Of a stretch of 64,000 nt of DNA, positions 1-10,796 are shown piece by piece. Numbering within the stretch: the stretch's first letter is position 1; the number at the start of each line of letters is the position of its first letter. The DNA lies in NCBI GenBank assembly GCA_963834305.1, contig CAWIAX010000002.1:1922001-1986000 (forward strand), read 5' to 3'. Origin of the DNA: JACCXG01 sp963834305 (lineage in GTDB: Bacteria; Acidobacteriota; Vicinamibacteria; Vicinamibacterales; 2-12-FULL-66-21). The position numbers and the translations under genes are program-made. The notes below the pieces were generated by a model that worked only from the letters and a program-made list of their open reading frames with translations, had not been told where the DNA came from and ran no database searches.

Positions 1-735
1 GAGCCGGGCGCGATGCTCGCCACCGCGCGATCGCAGGTGGCGGCGTATCCCACCGCCAGTTTCGTCGACGGAGAAGCGATCCGCGCGGCCGTGGCGCCTG
101 GCGGCTTCTCGGTCGGGCTGGCAACGGGTGACACACTCGAGAGCAGCCGGCTCGTGCTCGCCTTCGGCATCTCGGACGAACTGCCGCCCATTCCAGGGCT
201 TGCCGAACGCTGGGGACGCTCGGTGCTGCATTGCCCGTATTGCCATGGCTACGAGTTCAGCGGCCGGCGGCTGGGCGTGCTGACCCTCTCGCCGATGGCG
301 GCGGAACAGGCGATGCTCATTGCCGAATGGGGTCCGACCACGCTGTATCTGAATGGCGCTCCGCAGCCCGAAGACGCGCTGCTCGCGCGGCTGCAGGCGC
401 GCGGGGTCGCGGTGGAACCGGCGCCGGTGAGCGCGCTGCACGGCGAAGGCAGCGGCCTGACGGGGATCGCACTGGCAGACGGGCGAACATCCGCGGTTGA
501 CGCGCTCTATCTTGGTCCCCGCACGCGTCTGAACAGCGACATCGCGCAGGGGTTGGGCTGTGCGCTGGACGAAGGGCGGTTCGGCAGCGTCATCCGCACC
601 GACGGCACCAGGATGACCACCGTCTCCGGCGTCTACGCGGCCGGCGACATCACGCGCGACGCGCACAACGTGACGTGGGCGAGCGCCGACGGGGTGACCG
701 CCGGCATGGCCGTCCACCGCTCGTTGCTTCTCTAA
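1..735 (+). CDS. FAD/NAD(P)-dependent oxidoreductase, thioredoxin-reductase-like (5' end outside window)
   Basis: The reading frame is open from base 1, so the gene starts upstream and its N-terminal FAD-binding segment is missing. What remains has the middle and C-terminal layout of thioredoxin-reductase-like flavoproteins: a CPYC pair (bases about 229-240) in the place of the redox-active CxxC, then an NAD(P)-binding stretch, then the C-terminal FAD contact GVYAAGDI near residue 210. The CPYCHGYE form is typical of the stand-alone TrxR-like proteins rather than true TrxB, so the electron acceptor is not known. It ends 23 bases before the convergent DUF1080 gene. Confidence 0.85.
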   Translation, partial: EPGAMLATARSQVAAYPTASFVDGEAIRAAVAPGGFSVGLATGDTLESSRLVLAFGISDELPPIPGLAERWGRSVLHCPYCHGYEFSGRRLGVLTLSPMAAEQAMLIAEWGPTTLYLNGAPQPEDALLARLQARGVAVEPAPVSALHGEGSGLTGIALADGRTSAVDALYLGPRTRLNSDIAQGLGCALDEGRFGSVIRTDGTRMTTVSGVYAAGDITRDAHNVTWASADGVTAGMAVHRSLLL

Positions 736-757
736 TCAGCCGGGCAGGGACCCCGGC

Positions 758-1465
758 CTACCGCAGCTCGCGGATCTTCAGGCTGCGATACCAGCACTCG
801 TCCTGGTGATACGTCAGCATGACGTGCCCGGCGATCTTCTCGCCGAAGCCGGCGTGACCCTTGAACTTGCTCGCGGCGAGCGCGGCCTTCACCGCCTCGC
901 TCCCGAGCTCGTATTCGAGCACGTTCCTGCCGTTCAGCCAGTGCTCGACCCGCGTGCCCCGGACGACCACCCGCGACGCGTTCCACTCCCCCGCCGGCCG
1001 CAGCGGCTTGTCCGCCGCCGCGGGCAGGACGTCGTAGAAGGCGGCGGTGAACTGCCGCGGCGTCAGCTTGCCCGGATACCCGCCATCGTCGATCATCTGG
1101 TACTCGTGACCCGGCGACTTCGGCCGCGCCTCCGTGACGAGGTACTTCACGCCGCTGTTCCCGCCCGGCGCGACGCGCCATTCCCAGGCGAGCTCGAAAT
1201 CACGAAAGGTGTCCCGCGTGATGAGGTCGGCCCCCTTGACCTTCGCCACCGTGCGCAGCGTCCCGTCTTTGACTTCCCAGCCGGCGTCCGGCACCGCGTC
1301 GCGCAGATAGCCGCGCCAGCCGTCGAGCGACCGGCCATCGAAGAGCAGCCGCCAGCCGGCGGCCTTCTCCTCCGGCGTCAAGGTGTTCGGAGCCGTCTCG
1401 GCCGCACCCGCTGGCTGCAACGCAAGCAACAGGGCGACAGCGGCGACGGCGATTGTGTGCTGCAT
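758..1465 (-). CDS. Secreted DUF1080 (3-keto-disaccharide hydrolase-like) protein
   Basis: A 235-residue protein with a Sec signal peptide (hydrophobic residues 5-20, AxA-type end near residue 22). The rest is a single DUF1080 domain, a concanavalin-like fold. Visible family landmarks are LFDGRSLDGW near residue 41, GGNSGVKYLV near residue 101, EYQMIDD near residue 120 and the late HWLNG strand. DUF1080 proteins act on glycosides, and some members cleave 3-keto-sugars; the substrate here is inferred only from the family. It is the last gene of a minus-strand group with a second DUF1080 protein and a sugar-isomerase-like protein, which fits periplasmic handling of oxidised sugars. Confidence 0.85.
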   Translation of the reverse strand: MQHTIAVAAVALLLALQPAGAAETAPNTLTPEEKAAGWRLLFDGRSLDGWRGYLRDAVPDAGWEVKDGTLRTVAKVKGADLITRDTFRDFELAWEWRVAPGGNSGVKYLVTEARPKSPGHEYQMIDDGGYPGKLTPRQFTAAFYDVLPAAADKPLRPAGEWNASRVVVRGTRVEHWLNGRNVLEYELGSEAVKAALAASKFKGHAGFGEKIAGHVMLTYHQDECWYRSLKIRELR

Positions 1466-1513
1466 CGAAAGCTTCCTCGTTCAGACCGGTTCAGACCGGA
1501 TCGATCCGCCGCG

Positions 1514-2152
1514 CTACGGCAGCTCCTCGATGACGAGATCCTTGTAGAACACCTTGGCCTTGCCGCCGCCGTGGATCTGCAGCCCGATGAGCCCGGTCTG
1601 TGGGATTTCGCGGTCGGGCTCGGTGTAGTCCACGGTCTGTACGCCGTTGATCGCCAGCCGGATCCGGCGTCCCTCGGCGCGAATCTCGTAGTCGTTCCAG
1701 TCGTCCGGCTTCAGCGTCGCCAGCTGTTCCGGTGCGGGGGCGGCCAGGGTCTTGTTCCGCCGCGATTCGTCGTAGAGGCTGCCCCAGTACTTCGCCCCGA
1801 GGTCGGCCTGGTAGCCGATCATCTCGTGGGCGGGCTTGGCCAGGCGCCGGCTGCGGAACTGCACGCCGGCATTGATGAACCCGTCCGTCCCGACCAGCTT
1901 GAACTTCAGCCGCAGGACGAAGTTGCCGAAGTCCCGCGTGGTGACGAGAAAGTCGTTCTTCGGGACGGTCTCGTCGAGCGATCCGCCGGCAATGGCGCCA
2001 TCCTCGACCCGCCAGGTCCTGGCCGTGTCTCCCTGCCAGCCGTCGAGCGTCCGCCCGTCGAACAGCGGCACCGGCTTGCGGCCGGCGGCCTGCCCGGGGG
2101 AGATCGCGGCGGCACCAGCCAGCGCGAGCAGTCCGACAATGAGCATCTGCAT
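1514..2152 (-). CDS. Secreted DUF1080 protein (second copy)
   Basis: A 212-residue protein with a signal peptide ending near residue 23, followed by one DUF1080 domain. PLFDGRTLDGW lies near residue 29, NAGVQFRS near residue 95 and the NDYEIRAEG strand near residue 153. It is a divergent paralogue of the downstream DUF1080 protein rather than a recent duplicate, since little matches outside the landmark motifs. It lies 48 bases upstream of that gene and 56 bases downstream of the isomerase-like gene on the same strand, so the three are probably co-transcribed. A role in glycoside or keto-sugar breakdown in the periplasm is inferred from family and context. Confidence 0.85.
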   Translation of the reverse strand: MQMLIVGLLALAGAAAISPGQAAGRKPVPLFDGRTLDGWQGDTARTWRVEDGAIAGGSLDETVPKNDFLVTTRDFGNFVLRLKFKLVGTDGFINAGVQFRSRRLAKPAHEMIGYQADLGAKYWGSLYDESRRNKTLAAPAPEQLATLKPDDWNDYEIRAEGRRIRLAINGVQTVDYTEPDREIPQTGLIGLQIHGGGKAKVFYKDLVIEELP

Positions 2153-2208
2153 GACGGGAGCTTATGCGATTCGACCGGCGGCTGAGAACCCGGCGCGGGT
2201 TCCGGGCG

Positions 2209-3069
2209 CTACACGGTGCAGAGCTTCACGGCTTCGCGCAGCGAGGTCAACGGATCCCGGACGGGGATGAACTCGTGGGCGAAGTAGCCCTGGAACCCCA
2301 TGTCGGCGATGGCCGTCGCGACGGTGCGCCAGGTGATCTCCTGGGTGTCGTCGAGCTCGTGGCGCCCGGGCACGCCGCCGGTGTGGAAGTGGGCGAAGTG
2401 CTCGCGGTTGTCGCGGATCGTCCGGATCAGATCCCCTTCCATGATCTGCATGTGGTAGATGTCGTAGAGCAGCTTCACCCGCGGCGAACCGACGGCCTTG
2501 ACGACGGCGATCCCGAAGGCCGACTTGTCGCCCTGGTAGTCCGCGTGATCGACCTTGCTGTTGAGCAGCTCGACGCAGACGGTGACGCCGTGATCCTCGG
2601 CCACCTTCTTGATGCGGTTGAGCCCGTCGACGCAGTTCCCGATCGCCTCGGCGTCCGGCATCCCGCGCCGGTTGCCGAAGAAGGTGATCAGGTTCGGCAC
2701 CTGCATCTTGGCCGCGATCGGGATGGCGCGCTCGAAGCCCGCGACGATCTTGTCGTGGTTGGCCTTGACGTTGAGCCCGTCGGCGATGGTGCCGCCCGCC
2801 CCTGACCCCATCGAGCAGGTCAGGCCGTACTCCTTGGCGATCGGCCATTCCTTTTCGGTCAGGAGGTCCACGGCGGGCAGGCCCATGTCGGCGACCGCCT
2901 TGAAGAACTCCGGCAGCGGAATCTTGGCGTAGCACCACCGGCAGACGGACTGCTTGAGGCGCCCCGGGCCCGATCGCTGGGACTGGATGATGCCGGCGGC
3001 GGTGGCCGACGGCGCGGCGAGCATGGCGGCGGCGCCGGCCAGGGCCTGGCGCCGGGTGAAGGCGGTCAT
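2209..3069 (-). CDS. Tat-exported sugar isomerase/epimerase-like TIM-barrel protein (hydroxypyruvate isomerase-like)
   Basis: A 286-residue protein. The N-terminus carries a twin-arginine signal (TRRQALAGAAAML) and a cleavage region near residue 25. The mature part is an AP-endonuclease-2-type TIM barrel: VDLLTEKEW, NLITFFGN, CVELLNSKVDH, LLYDIYHMQIMEGD and the late HFHTGG and FAHEFIP strands supply the Glu/Asp/His metal ligands of xylose-isomerase-like and hydroxypyruvate-isomerase-like enzymes. Tat export suggests it folds with its metal in the cytoplasm and works in the periplasm with the DUF1080 proteins encoded downstream. It is the first gene of that group; 57 bases separate it from the divergent permease. 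The exact reaction is not determined. Confidence 0.82.
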   Translation of the reverse strand: MTAFTRRQALAGAAAMLAAPSATAAGIIQSQRSGPGRLKQSVCRWCYAKIPLPEFFKAVADMGLPAVDLLTEKEWPIAKEYGLTCSMGSGAGGTIADGLNVKANHDKIVAGFERAIPIAAKMQVPNLITFFGNRRGMPDAEAIGNCVDGLNRIKKVAEDHGVTVCVELLNSKVDHADYQGDKSAFGIAVVKAVGSPRVKLLYDIYHMQIMEGDLIRTIRDNREHFAHFHTGGVPGRHELDDTQEITWRTVATAIADMGFQGYFAHEFIPVRDPLTSLREAVKLCTV

Positions 3070-3126
3070 GGGCGGGAGGCTATCACAGCTCAGACCGCGT
3101 CCGGAACTGCGCTAGGCTGTGGCTCC

Positions 3127-4489
<1,363 letters not shown>

Positions 4490-4493
<4 letters not shown>

Positions 4494-7400
4494 AACACGA
4501 ACTTCAGCCCGAGCTGCACCTGCCGCGAGTCCATGCGGGTGCTGTTGATGACGCCGAAGTTCGGCGTCCGCAGCGTGTTGCCCGGCTGCCCCCAGATCGG
4601 CAGGTTCGGGACGTTGAACACCTCGACGCGGAGCTCGAGGTGGCGGTCGCCGAGGAAGAACTTCTTGTTGGCCGACGCGTCCACGCTGATGAAGCCGGGC
4701 CCGATCAGCGAGTTCCTCGCCACGGTGCCGTAGCGGAACGGCCCGCCCGCCGGGTTGCGGTCGACGAAGGCCGCGGTGTTGAACCAGCGGGTGCGCGTGC
4801 GCTCGCTGCGCGGCAGCCGCCAGTCCTGCCCCTCGACCGGATCGGGATAGCAGACGCCGCCGCCGTTCTGGATGGTGCCGCCGCCGCACAGCACGGTGAA
4901 CGGGAAGCCGTCCTGCAGCGTGACGATGCCGCTCAGCTGCCAGCCGCCCAGCAGCACATTGGCCGGCCCCGACCCGTTCATCCAGCGCCGGTCCTTCCCG
5001 AACGGCAGCTCCCACATCCACGACGTCGTCCAGCGCTTGCGGAAGTCGAACGCCGACAGCCCGCGTTCGAGCTCGAGGTTGTAGTTGTTGGACGGCGTCA
5101 GCGAGTCGCCGTCGGTCGTGCGGATGCCGCTGCCGTTGTCGATCGACTTGGAATAGGAGAACGAGCTCAGGAAGCTGATGCCCTGCGAGAAGCGGCGCTG
5201 CACCTTGAGGTAGAGCGCGTGGTAGCTCGAGTGCCCGGGCGCGCTCATCACCTGGATGCTCCCGAACTTGGGGAACGGGCGCGCCAGGTTCGAGTTGGCG
5301 AGCTGGCTCGGCTCGGGGTTGTTGTAGCTCATGAGCCGCCGCAGGTGCACGCCGGCCGAGCCGAAGTAGGTGACCTCGCCCGACATCGCCCCGGGCAGCT
5401 CGCGCTGCATGCCGAGCGACCACTGCGTGATGTACGACGACGGCTCGTCGTACTGGTTCGCCAGGATGAAGGTCGGCGCCCCCGTCCGCGCGAACGGCTG
5501 CTCGAAGCTCAGGTTGGGGCGGAAGGTCTCGGCCGGCTCGTCGCGGCGGATCGTGAACGGCGCGTTCCGGACGATGTCGAACACCGCGTTGCCGATGTCG
5601 CGCACGTAGTAGATGCCGGCGCCGGTGCGGAGCACCGTCTTCGGCGTCACCGTCCAGGCAATGCCGAGGCGGGGGGCGATGTCGTTGAAGTCGCTGCGGT
5701 AGGCGCCGCGGCCGAACCGGCCGTCCCGGACGTATTGGACGTCCGGCGACAGGCGGAACGGCGGGGTTGCCCTCGTACGGATCGCCGGTGCCGGCCCGCA
5801 CGAAGACCGGCTCGGCCGAGTTGTCCCACTTGAAGTCGATGTTCACGATGTTGTCGTTCTTGTCGTAGAACGGCTGGTCGTACTCCCAGCGGATGCCGTA
5901 GTTGACCGTGACATTCGGGCGCGCCTTCCAGCTGTCCTGCGCGTAGAGCGGCGTAGTAGCCGGAGCGGAATTCGGCAATCGGCGCCCCGACCTGCCCTTC
6001 CGACCGGTTGAAGTGGCCGAGCAGGAAATCGGCGAACGGCGCGCCGCCGCGGCTCGCGACCGGCAGCAGCGGATTGCCGGTGTAGCGCCCGTCGAAGGCG
6101 AACCGGCCGCGGGTGACGACGCCGCCAATCTGGTCGTAGAGCACGCGGCGGATCTCGCCGCCGAACTTGATCGAGTGCTGGCCGATGCTCCACGAGAAGT
6201 TGTCCACCACCTGGAACGTCGTGTCGTGGTTGATGAACGGGGCGTCGCTCTCCTCGCCGAGCCCGGACAGCCCGGTGATGCCGATGTTCGGCACGCCCCA
6301 GTAGAGCGGGTTGTCGCTCGGCAGGTTGATGCCGAGGTCGCGGACGACGTTCACGTTGTTGGCGCGCGGCGAGATGTGGGCGTTGTCGAGCTTGCCGTAG
6401 CCGAAGCGCAGGTCGTTCAGCTTGTTCGACCCGAACATCCGCGTGTTGGCCAGCACCGCCTGGTTCACGTCGGTATCCGTGTTGATCCCCATGCTGGGGA
6501 TGGCGAACGGATCGTAGCCGAGCTCGCGGGAGAAGCTCTGGCGGAAGAACCAGCTCGACTTCGCGCTCTCGACGAAATCGAGGCGGTAGGTGAACTGATC
6601 CGAGTCCACGCGGCGCGCCTCGTGGTTGGTGAAGTTCGGGCCGGTCCGCTCCTGGTCCGGCGCCGGGTAGAACGGCAGCAGCCCGCGCGACACGGGATGG
6701 ATGCGGTTGGCCGGGATGATGTTGCCCGGAAACGGCGTCGGCGCCTGCAGCACGTTGCCGGCGGCGTCGAACACCCGCGGTCGCCGGGTCGTAGATCGGG
6801 AATCAGGTTGCCGCTGGCGTCGCGCAGCCCCGAGAAGTCGCCGTTGCGCCACGCCGAGAGCGGCAGCGACGGCGTCGCCGTGAGCGACTTGCGCTCGCGC
6901 AGCCCCTCCCAGTTGAACATGAAGAACAGCTTGTTGCGGCCGTCATAGCCCGGGAGCACGACCGGGCCATCGACGGTCAGCCCGTACTGCTTGCGCGTGA
7001 ACGGCGGGATGTCGCGGTCCTTGGGGTCGAAGTAGTTCTTCGCGTCGAGCGCCGAGTCGCGGATGAACTGGAACACCGTGCCATGGAACCGGTTCGTCCC
7101 CGACTTCGTGGTGGCGTTGATCTGCGCGATCGCCCGGCCGTACTCCGCGTCGAACAGCCCGGCCTCGATCTTGAACTCCTGGAGCGCGTCGACCGACGGC
7201 AGCAGCATGTAGCTGTTGAAGTTCAGGTCGGTGTTCTCGACGCCGTCGAGCGAGTAGTGGTTGTAGTGCACGCGCTGGCCGCCGACGTTCAGCGCGAAGC
7301 TGTTGCGCTGCCCGCCCATCCGCTGCTTGCCCTGGCTGGACGACGGCCCGTTGGTCGTCGCGCCGGGCGTGAGCGAGGCCAGCTGCAGGTAGTTCCGGCC

Positions 7401-7838
7401 GTTCAGCGGCAGCTCGACGATGGCGCGGTTCTCGATCACGGTGCCGATCGCCGCGCTCTCCGTCTGCAGCACGGGCGTGCCGCCCGTGACCTCGACCACG
7501 TCGGTGAGCTGGCCGACGTCCATCGACACCGGGATGCGGTTGGCGCTGCCGACCAGCACCTCGATGTTCGCCCGCTCGACGGTGCGGAACCCCTGCCGCT
7601 CGGCCTTGAGGACGTAGACGCCCGGCGGCAGCGCCGGCAGCACGTACTGGCCGGCATCGTTCGTTTCGACTTCCCGCGTGGCGTTGGTGGCGATGTTGGT
7701 CAGCGTGATCTTCACGGCCGGCAGCACCGACCCGCTGATGTCCGTCACCACACCGCTGATCTCGCCCGAGGGCGTCTGCGCGTGCAGGGGCGACACGAGG
7801 GCGGCAAGGAGCGCGGCGCCCAGAATCCGACGAAGCAT
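4490..7838 (-). CDS. TonB-dependent receptor with carboxypeptidase-regulatory-like N-domain (four single-base frameshifts)
   Basis: The start at 7838 gives a signal peptide ending HAQ near residue 21. It is followed by a carboxypeptidase-regulatory-like beta-sandwich (EISGVVTDISGSVLPAV), a plug domain (LNGRNYLQLASLTPG) and a large beta-barrel ending in FVF. The frame shifts near 6808, 6781, 5947 and 5761. One base removed at each gives a continuous 1,114-residue receptor, the usual size of these acidobacterial outer-membrane receptors. The substrate is probably an oligosaccharide or other large nutrient, judging from the adjacent sugar-processing genes; this is inference. Energy would come from a TonB/ExbB/ExbD system such as the one encoded at 44.3-46.9 kb. 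Confidence 0.85.
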
Positions 7839-7991
7839 GGCTGACCTCCAGAACCGCGTGCGATGACACGGCCGATAGCCGGGACGGAGCAGATGTAGCG
7901 GCCGGAGGTGAATACAGGATCTGCCGGGGCAAGTCAATGCGCGCACGGCTCGCGAGTGGCGCCGGACGGCGGAGCGGGCCGACGCGACGCG

Positions 7992-8598
7992 TCAGGGGCG
8001 CACGTCGAACAGCGCGGCGTAATCGTCCGGCGCATCGACGTCGCGCACGACGCCAGGGTCGTCCACGTCCACGTCGAGCACCTCGCCGGCACGGGCCCGG
8101 ACGACCGCTTTCGCGCCGATCGCGGGATCCGCCGTCCGCAGCTCGTCGAACACGACGTCACGGAACAGCACGGGGTGGCCCGATGCGGCCGGCATGCGCC
8201 ACGCGCGCGATCGGTGCGCCGCTCGCCGCCGCGGCACGCAGCAGCGCGGCCACGCTCTCGGGCCGCACCTGCGGAATGTCCACCGGCATCATCACGACGG
8301 CAGTCGCGCCGCGGGCGCGGGCCTGCGCAATCCCGACGTTCAGGGACGAGAGCTGGCCGCGCGCGGCGTCGGGGTTCTCGACGTATGCGGGCGCCGGGCG
8401 CAGCGCGTCCACCTGCGCGCGCAGCGCCCCGTCCTCCGGACGGCCGACGACGAGGACGTCGGAGATCCCGCCCTGCCGCAGCACGCGTACCACCCGGGCC
8501 ACGAACGTTTCGCTGGTGGGCGCGCACGGCAGCAGCGCCTTCGAGCGCCCCATCCGGCGCGACTCCCCGGCGGCCAGCACAATGCCGACAATTCCCAT
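7992..8598 (-). CDS. MobA-like NTP transferase (one frameshift)
   Basis: The N-terminal half has the nucleotidyltransferase signature GIVLAAGESRRMGRSKALLP at residues 3-22 and MMPVDIPQV near residue 105. The C-terminal part, GHPVLFRDVVFDEL onward, lies in another frame. Joining at about 8193 by dropping one base gives 201 residues, the normal size for MobA-like enzymes. These transfer a nucleotide to molybdopterin, often CTP for the cytosine-dinucleotide form used by xanthine-dehydrogenase-type enzymes. The ATG at 8598 is chosen because it sits directly before the Rossmann strand. No molybdoenzyme is adjacent, but moaE and moaD lie 14 kb away. Confidence 0.8.
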
Positions 8599-8767
8599 GA
8601 ACTGATGCACTTGCGACCATCGTGACATGGGCGGCCGCGGCGGTCCAGCGGCGGTCACCGGCGTGCCCGGGAGGGCCTGGCCGCGGTGACGAGGCCGGCG
8701 GCCGGTTCGCACCGCAAAACAGCCGGTGCGCAGGACGAAACCTCTTCAAGGAAACACGCCAGATTTC

Positions 8768-8796
8768 TTGACTTCGATACAGGAACTCCCTACACT
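8768..8796 (+). promoter_or_regulatory. Sigma70-type promoter of the cold-shock gene
   Basis: TTGACT at 8768-8773 and TACACT at 8791-8796 are separated by 17 bases. Transcription would start near 8803, leaving a leader of about 170 bases before the cold-shock ATG at 8973. The 374-base gap 8599-8972 holds this promoter and leader; nothing else is recognised in it. Confidence 0.6.
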
Positions 8797-8802
8797 TGGC
8801 CC

Positions 8803-8972
8803 GGTTCCAAGCTCAGCGTGCGCTTCTGTAAGCGGCGCTCGAGGGCGGGGTAGTTCGGAAGGTCGTCGGCGCTCCACATACTGCGCGGGCCTCTCCAGGC
8901 CCATCCTTCCAGGCGAGCTTGCCGAGCCCCCCGGGATGTTCCTGGTGGGTCCGTTCAATCGGAGGATACGGT
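8803..8972 (+). promoter_or_regulatory. Long 5' leader of the cold-shock mRNA
   Basis: About 170 GC-rich bases lie between the predicted transcription start and the ATG, with several self-complementary GC blocks and a GGAGG ribosome binding site at 8961-8965. Long structured leaders are known for cspA-type genes, where they control translation by temperature. That this one does so is inference. Confidence 0.4.
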
Positions 8973-9179
8973 ATGCCAAGCGGGACGATCGCTCGACTTC
9001 TGATCGACAAAGGCTTCGGTTTCATCCGCGATGAAAGCGGAATCGAGCATTTCTTCCACCGCAGCTCGGTGCGGGGCGCCGTGTTCGAGTTGCTCCGTGA
9101 GGGCCAGCGCGTCGAGTTCACGCCGGAGGAATCCGGCAAGGGCCCGCGTGCCGGCGACGTGCGCCTGGTCGAAAGCTAG
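8973..9179 (+). CDS. Cold-shock-domain protein
   Basis: A 68-residue protein made of one cold-shock (OB-fold) domain. The RNA-binding motifs are recognisable: KGFGFI for RNP1 near residue 13, and HFFHRSSV for RNP2 near residue 24. The first strand reads GTIARLLIDKG instead of the usual GTVKWFNxxKG, so it is a divergent member. These proteins bind single-stranded RNA and act as RNA chaperones. The ATG follows a good GGAGG site. The gene stands alone behind its own promoter and long leader. Confidence 0.85.
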   Translation: MPSGTIARLLIDKGFGFIRDESGIEHFFHRSSVRGAVFELLREGQRVEFTPEESGKGPRAGDVRLVES

Positions 9180-9263
9180 ACCGCACCGTCCTCGACGTCC
9201 GGTGGCGGGGCGCCTGTGGTCCCGCCGAACCTTGTCTGCACGGACCCGATCGTCTCACCTCCG

Positions 9264-9902
9264 ATGCGCGGTGCCGCCCTGCGGCTGCTGCTGTTTCGTT
9301 CGCTGAAGATCGCCGCAGCGGCTGCGGTTCTCTGCCTGCTCCTCCTCTTCCCGTTCGCTGGCCGCCTCCTGCACCACCAGGACGAGCTCGCGCGCGCCGA
9401 TCTCATCGTGGTGCTCGCCGGCGAGCGCATCGAGCGCTGGCTCGAAGCCGTCGATCTCTATAAAGAAGGATGGGCGCCGCGCATCGTGCTCAGCCCCGGC
9501 CCGGCCGGGCGGCTCGATACGATGCTGCAGGCGCGCGGCGTCAGCTACCCGCGTGAAGGCGATCTGGCGCGGGACGCCGTGGTTGCTCTCGGTGTGCCCG
9601 CCGATGCCGTGACCGTGCTTCCCGACGGCGTCGACAACACCGCCCAGGAAGCGGCCGCCCTGCGGCAGCGGTCGGGGCCCGGGCTGGGGCGCGTCATCGT
9701 GGTGACGTCGTCGTATCACACCAGGCGCACGAAGTTCGCGTTCCGCCGGGCGTTCCAGGGCACCCCCGTCACGATCCTGGTGCGCGGCTCGCGCTACAGC
9801 CAGGCGAACCCGGCGCGCTGGTGGCAACGCCGCGCCGACATCCGCTTCGTGATGAGCGAGCTGCCGAAGTTCCTCGCCTACGCCGCGGGGCTCGGCGGGT
9901 AA
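9264..9902 (+). CDS. YdcF/DUF218 family membrane-anchored protein
   Basis: A 212-residue protein with one N-terminal transmembrane helix (about residues 10-30), then a DUF218 domain: LIVVLAGERIERWLEAVDLY, a central PDGVDNTAQEA and IVVTSSYHTRRTKFAFRRAF with the conserved SxxxHxxR-type motif. Members such as SanA, ElyC and YdcF are linked to envelope integrity and peptidoglycan or lipid-carrier metabolism; the biochemical role of this one is unknown. The domain should face the periplasm. The ATG at 9264 is preferred over upstream starts because it immediately precedes the membrane helix. Confidence 0.78.
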   Translation: MRGAALRLLLFRSLKIAAAAAVLCLLLLFPFAGRLLHHQDELARADLIVVLAGERIERWLEAVDLYKEGWAPRIVLSPGPAGRLDTMLQARGVSYPREGDLARDAVVALGVPADAVTVLPDGVDNTAQEAAALRQRSGPGLGRVIVVTSSYHTRRTKFAFRRAFQGTPVTILVRGSRYSQANPARWWQRRADIRFVMSELPKFLAYAAGLGG

Positions 9903-9922
9903 ACGGGTAAGATCGACGAAGT

Positions 9923-10018
9923 GGAAGTGAACGGGGCCCGGTGGCCCTCCCGGTCTTCAAAATCGGATGCTGCCCGCTGCGCGGGCAGGCTGGGTTCGAC
10001 TCCCAGGCGCTTCCGCCA
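9923..10018 (+). tRNA. selC: tRNA-Sec (anticodon UCA), CCA encoded
   Basis: A 96-base sequence folds as a selenocysteine tRNA. The acceptor arms GGAAGTG and CGCTTCC pair, followed by G and an encoded CCA at 10016-10018. The anticodon loop reads CTTCAAAA with TCA as anticodon at about 9957-9959. A long variable arm (TGCCCGC with GCGGGCA) follows, then a T arm CTGGG-TTCGACT-CCCAG. The oversized variable arm, UCA anticodon and 96-base length together are specific for tRNA-Sec. It implies that the genome encodes selenoproteins that use UGA. No selA, selB or selD is in the window. Confidence 0.93.
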
Positions 10019-10050
10019 CCTCTCGGCCCTGCCGTGGCGTGAACCGGCGG

Positions 10051-10737
10051 CTACTCGAGCAGCCTGACGAACCCGTCCACGTCGCTCAGATCCTGCAGCA
10101 CGATGGGAGCGCCGGTGTCCCGCAGCTGGTCCACCGAAAACGTGCCGGTGGCGACCGCGATCGGTGTCGCGCCGACGGCATGGGCACAGGCGACATCATG
10201 GGGGGTGTCGCCGACCACGAACACATCCTCGAACGGCACGTCCCCGAGCCCGCAGCCGCGCGCCCGCTCGACGGCGAAGGGCACCAGCGCATTCCTGTCG
10301 GCAGCATCGTCGCCGAAGGCGCCGCACCTGAAGTAACGCCAGAGGTCGAAGTGCTCGAGCTTGATGCGGGCCCCTTCCTCGAAATTGCCGGTGAGCAGGC
10401 CAAGGAACACGCCGGGGTGCGACTGCAGAGCCGGGAGCAGGTCGGGGATGCCCGGCATGACAGCCTTGGTCCCTTCCCCGCGCGCGAGGATCTCCTCACG
10501 AAGGTTGGCGACGTAGGCGTCCCGCAAGCTGGCGAAGAGGGCGTGGTCGAGGTCGCGGCCGCGCTTGCGCAGCGCGTCGTGCAGGATGATCCAGTCGGTG
10601 CGGCCCGCGACTTGAATACCATCGAGAAGATCGGGGACGGCCAGGAGGGCCTCCCCGGCGCGGTTCATCGCCCGGATGCCGGCACCGCCGGTCAGCACGA
10701 GCGTGCCATCGATATCGAAGAGGACGAGTTTGGGCAT
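10051..10737 (-). CDS. HAD-superfamily phosphatase, phosphoglycolate-phosphatase-like
   Basis: A 228-residue hydrolase of the haloacid dehalogenase superfamily. Motif I is FDIDGTLV at residues 7-14 (nucleophile Asp), motif II LLTGN near residue 116, and motif IV GDTPHDVACA near residue 178. The helical cap between motifs I and II is the IA type seen in Gph and other small-phosphate phosphatases. A plausible role is clearing phosphoglycolate or similar toxic phosphates; the substrate cannot be read from sequence. It stands alone, convergent with selC and divergent from sodC. Confidence 0.82.
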   Translation of the reverse strand: MPKLVLFDIDGTLVLTGGAGIRAMNRAGEALLAVPDLLDGIQVAGRTDWIILHDALRKRGRDLDHALFASLRDAYVANLREEILARGEGTKAVMPGIPDLLPALQSHPGVFLGLLTGNFEEGARIKLEHFDLWRYFRCGAFGDDAADRNALVPFAVERARGCGLGDVPFEDVFVVGDTPHDVACAHAVGATPIAVATGTFSVDQLRDTGAPIVLQDLSDVDGFVRLLE

Positions 10738-10796
10738 CAGCTGATCACCGGGGACGCGCCGCGGCGCGATCTACAATCAACGTTTCAGGAGGACGC

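Noticed and set aside
806..2185. A 459-codon plus-strand frame across the two DUF1080 genes
   Set aside because: It is antisense to two genes with signal peptides and family motifs, and has no recognisable domain.
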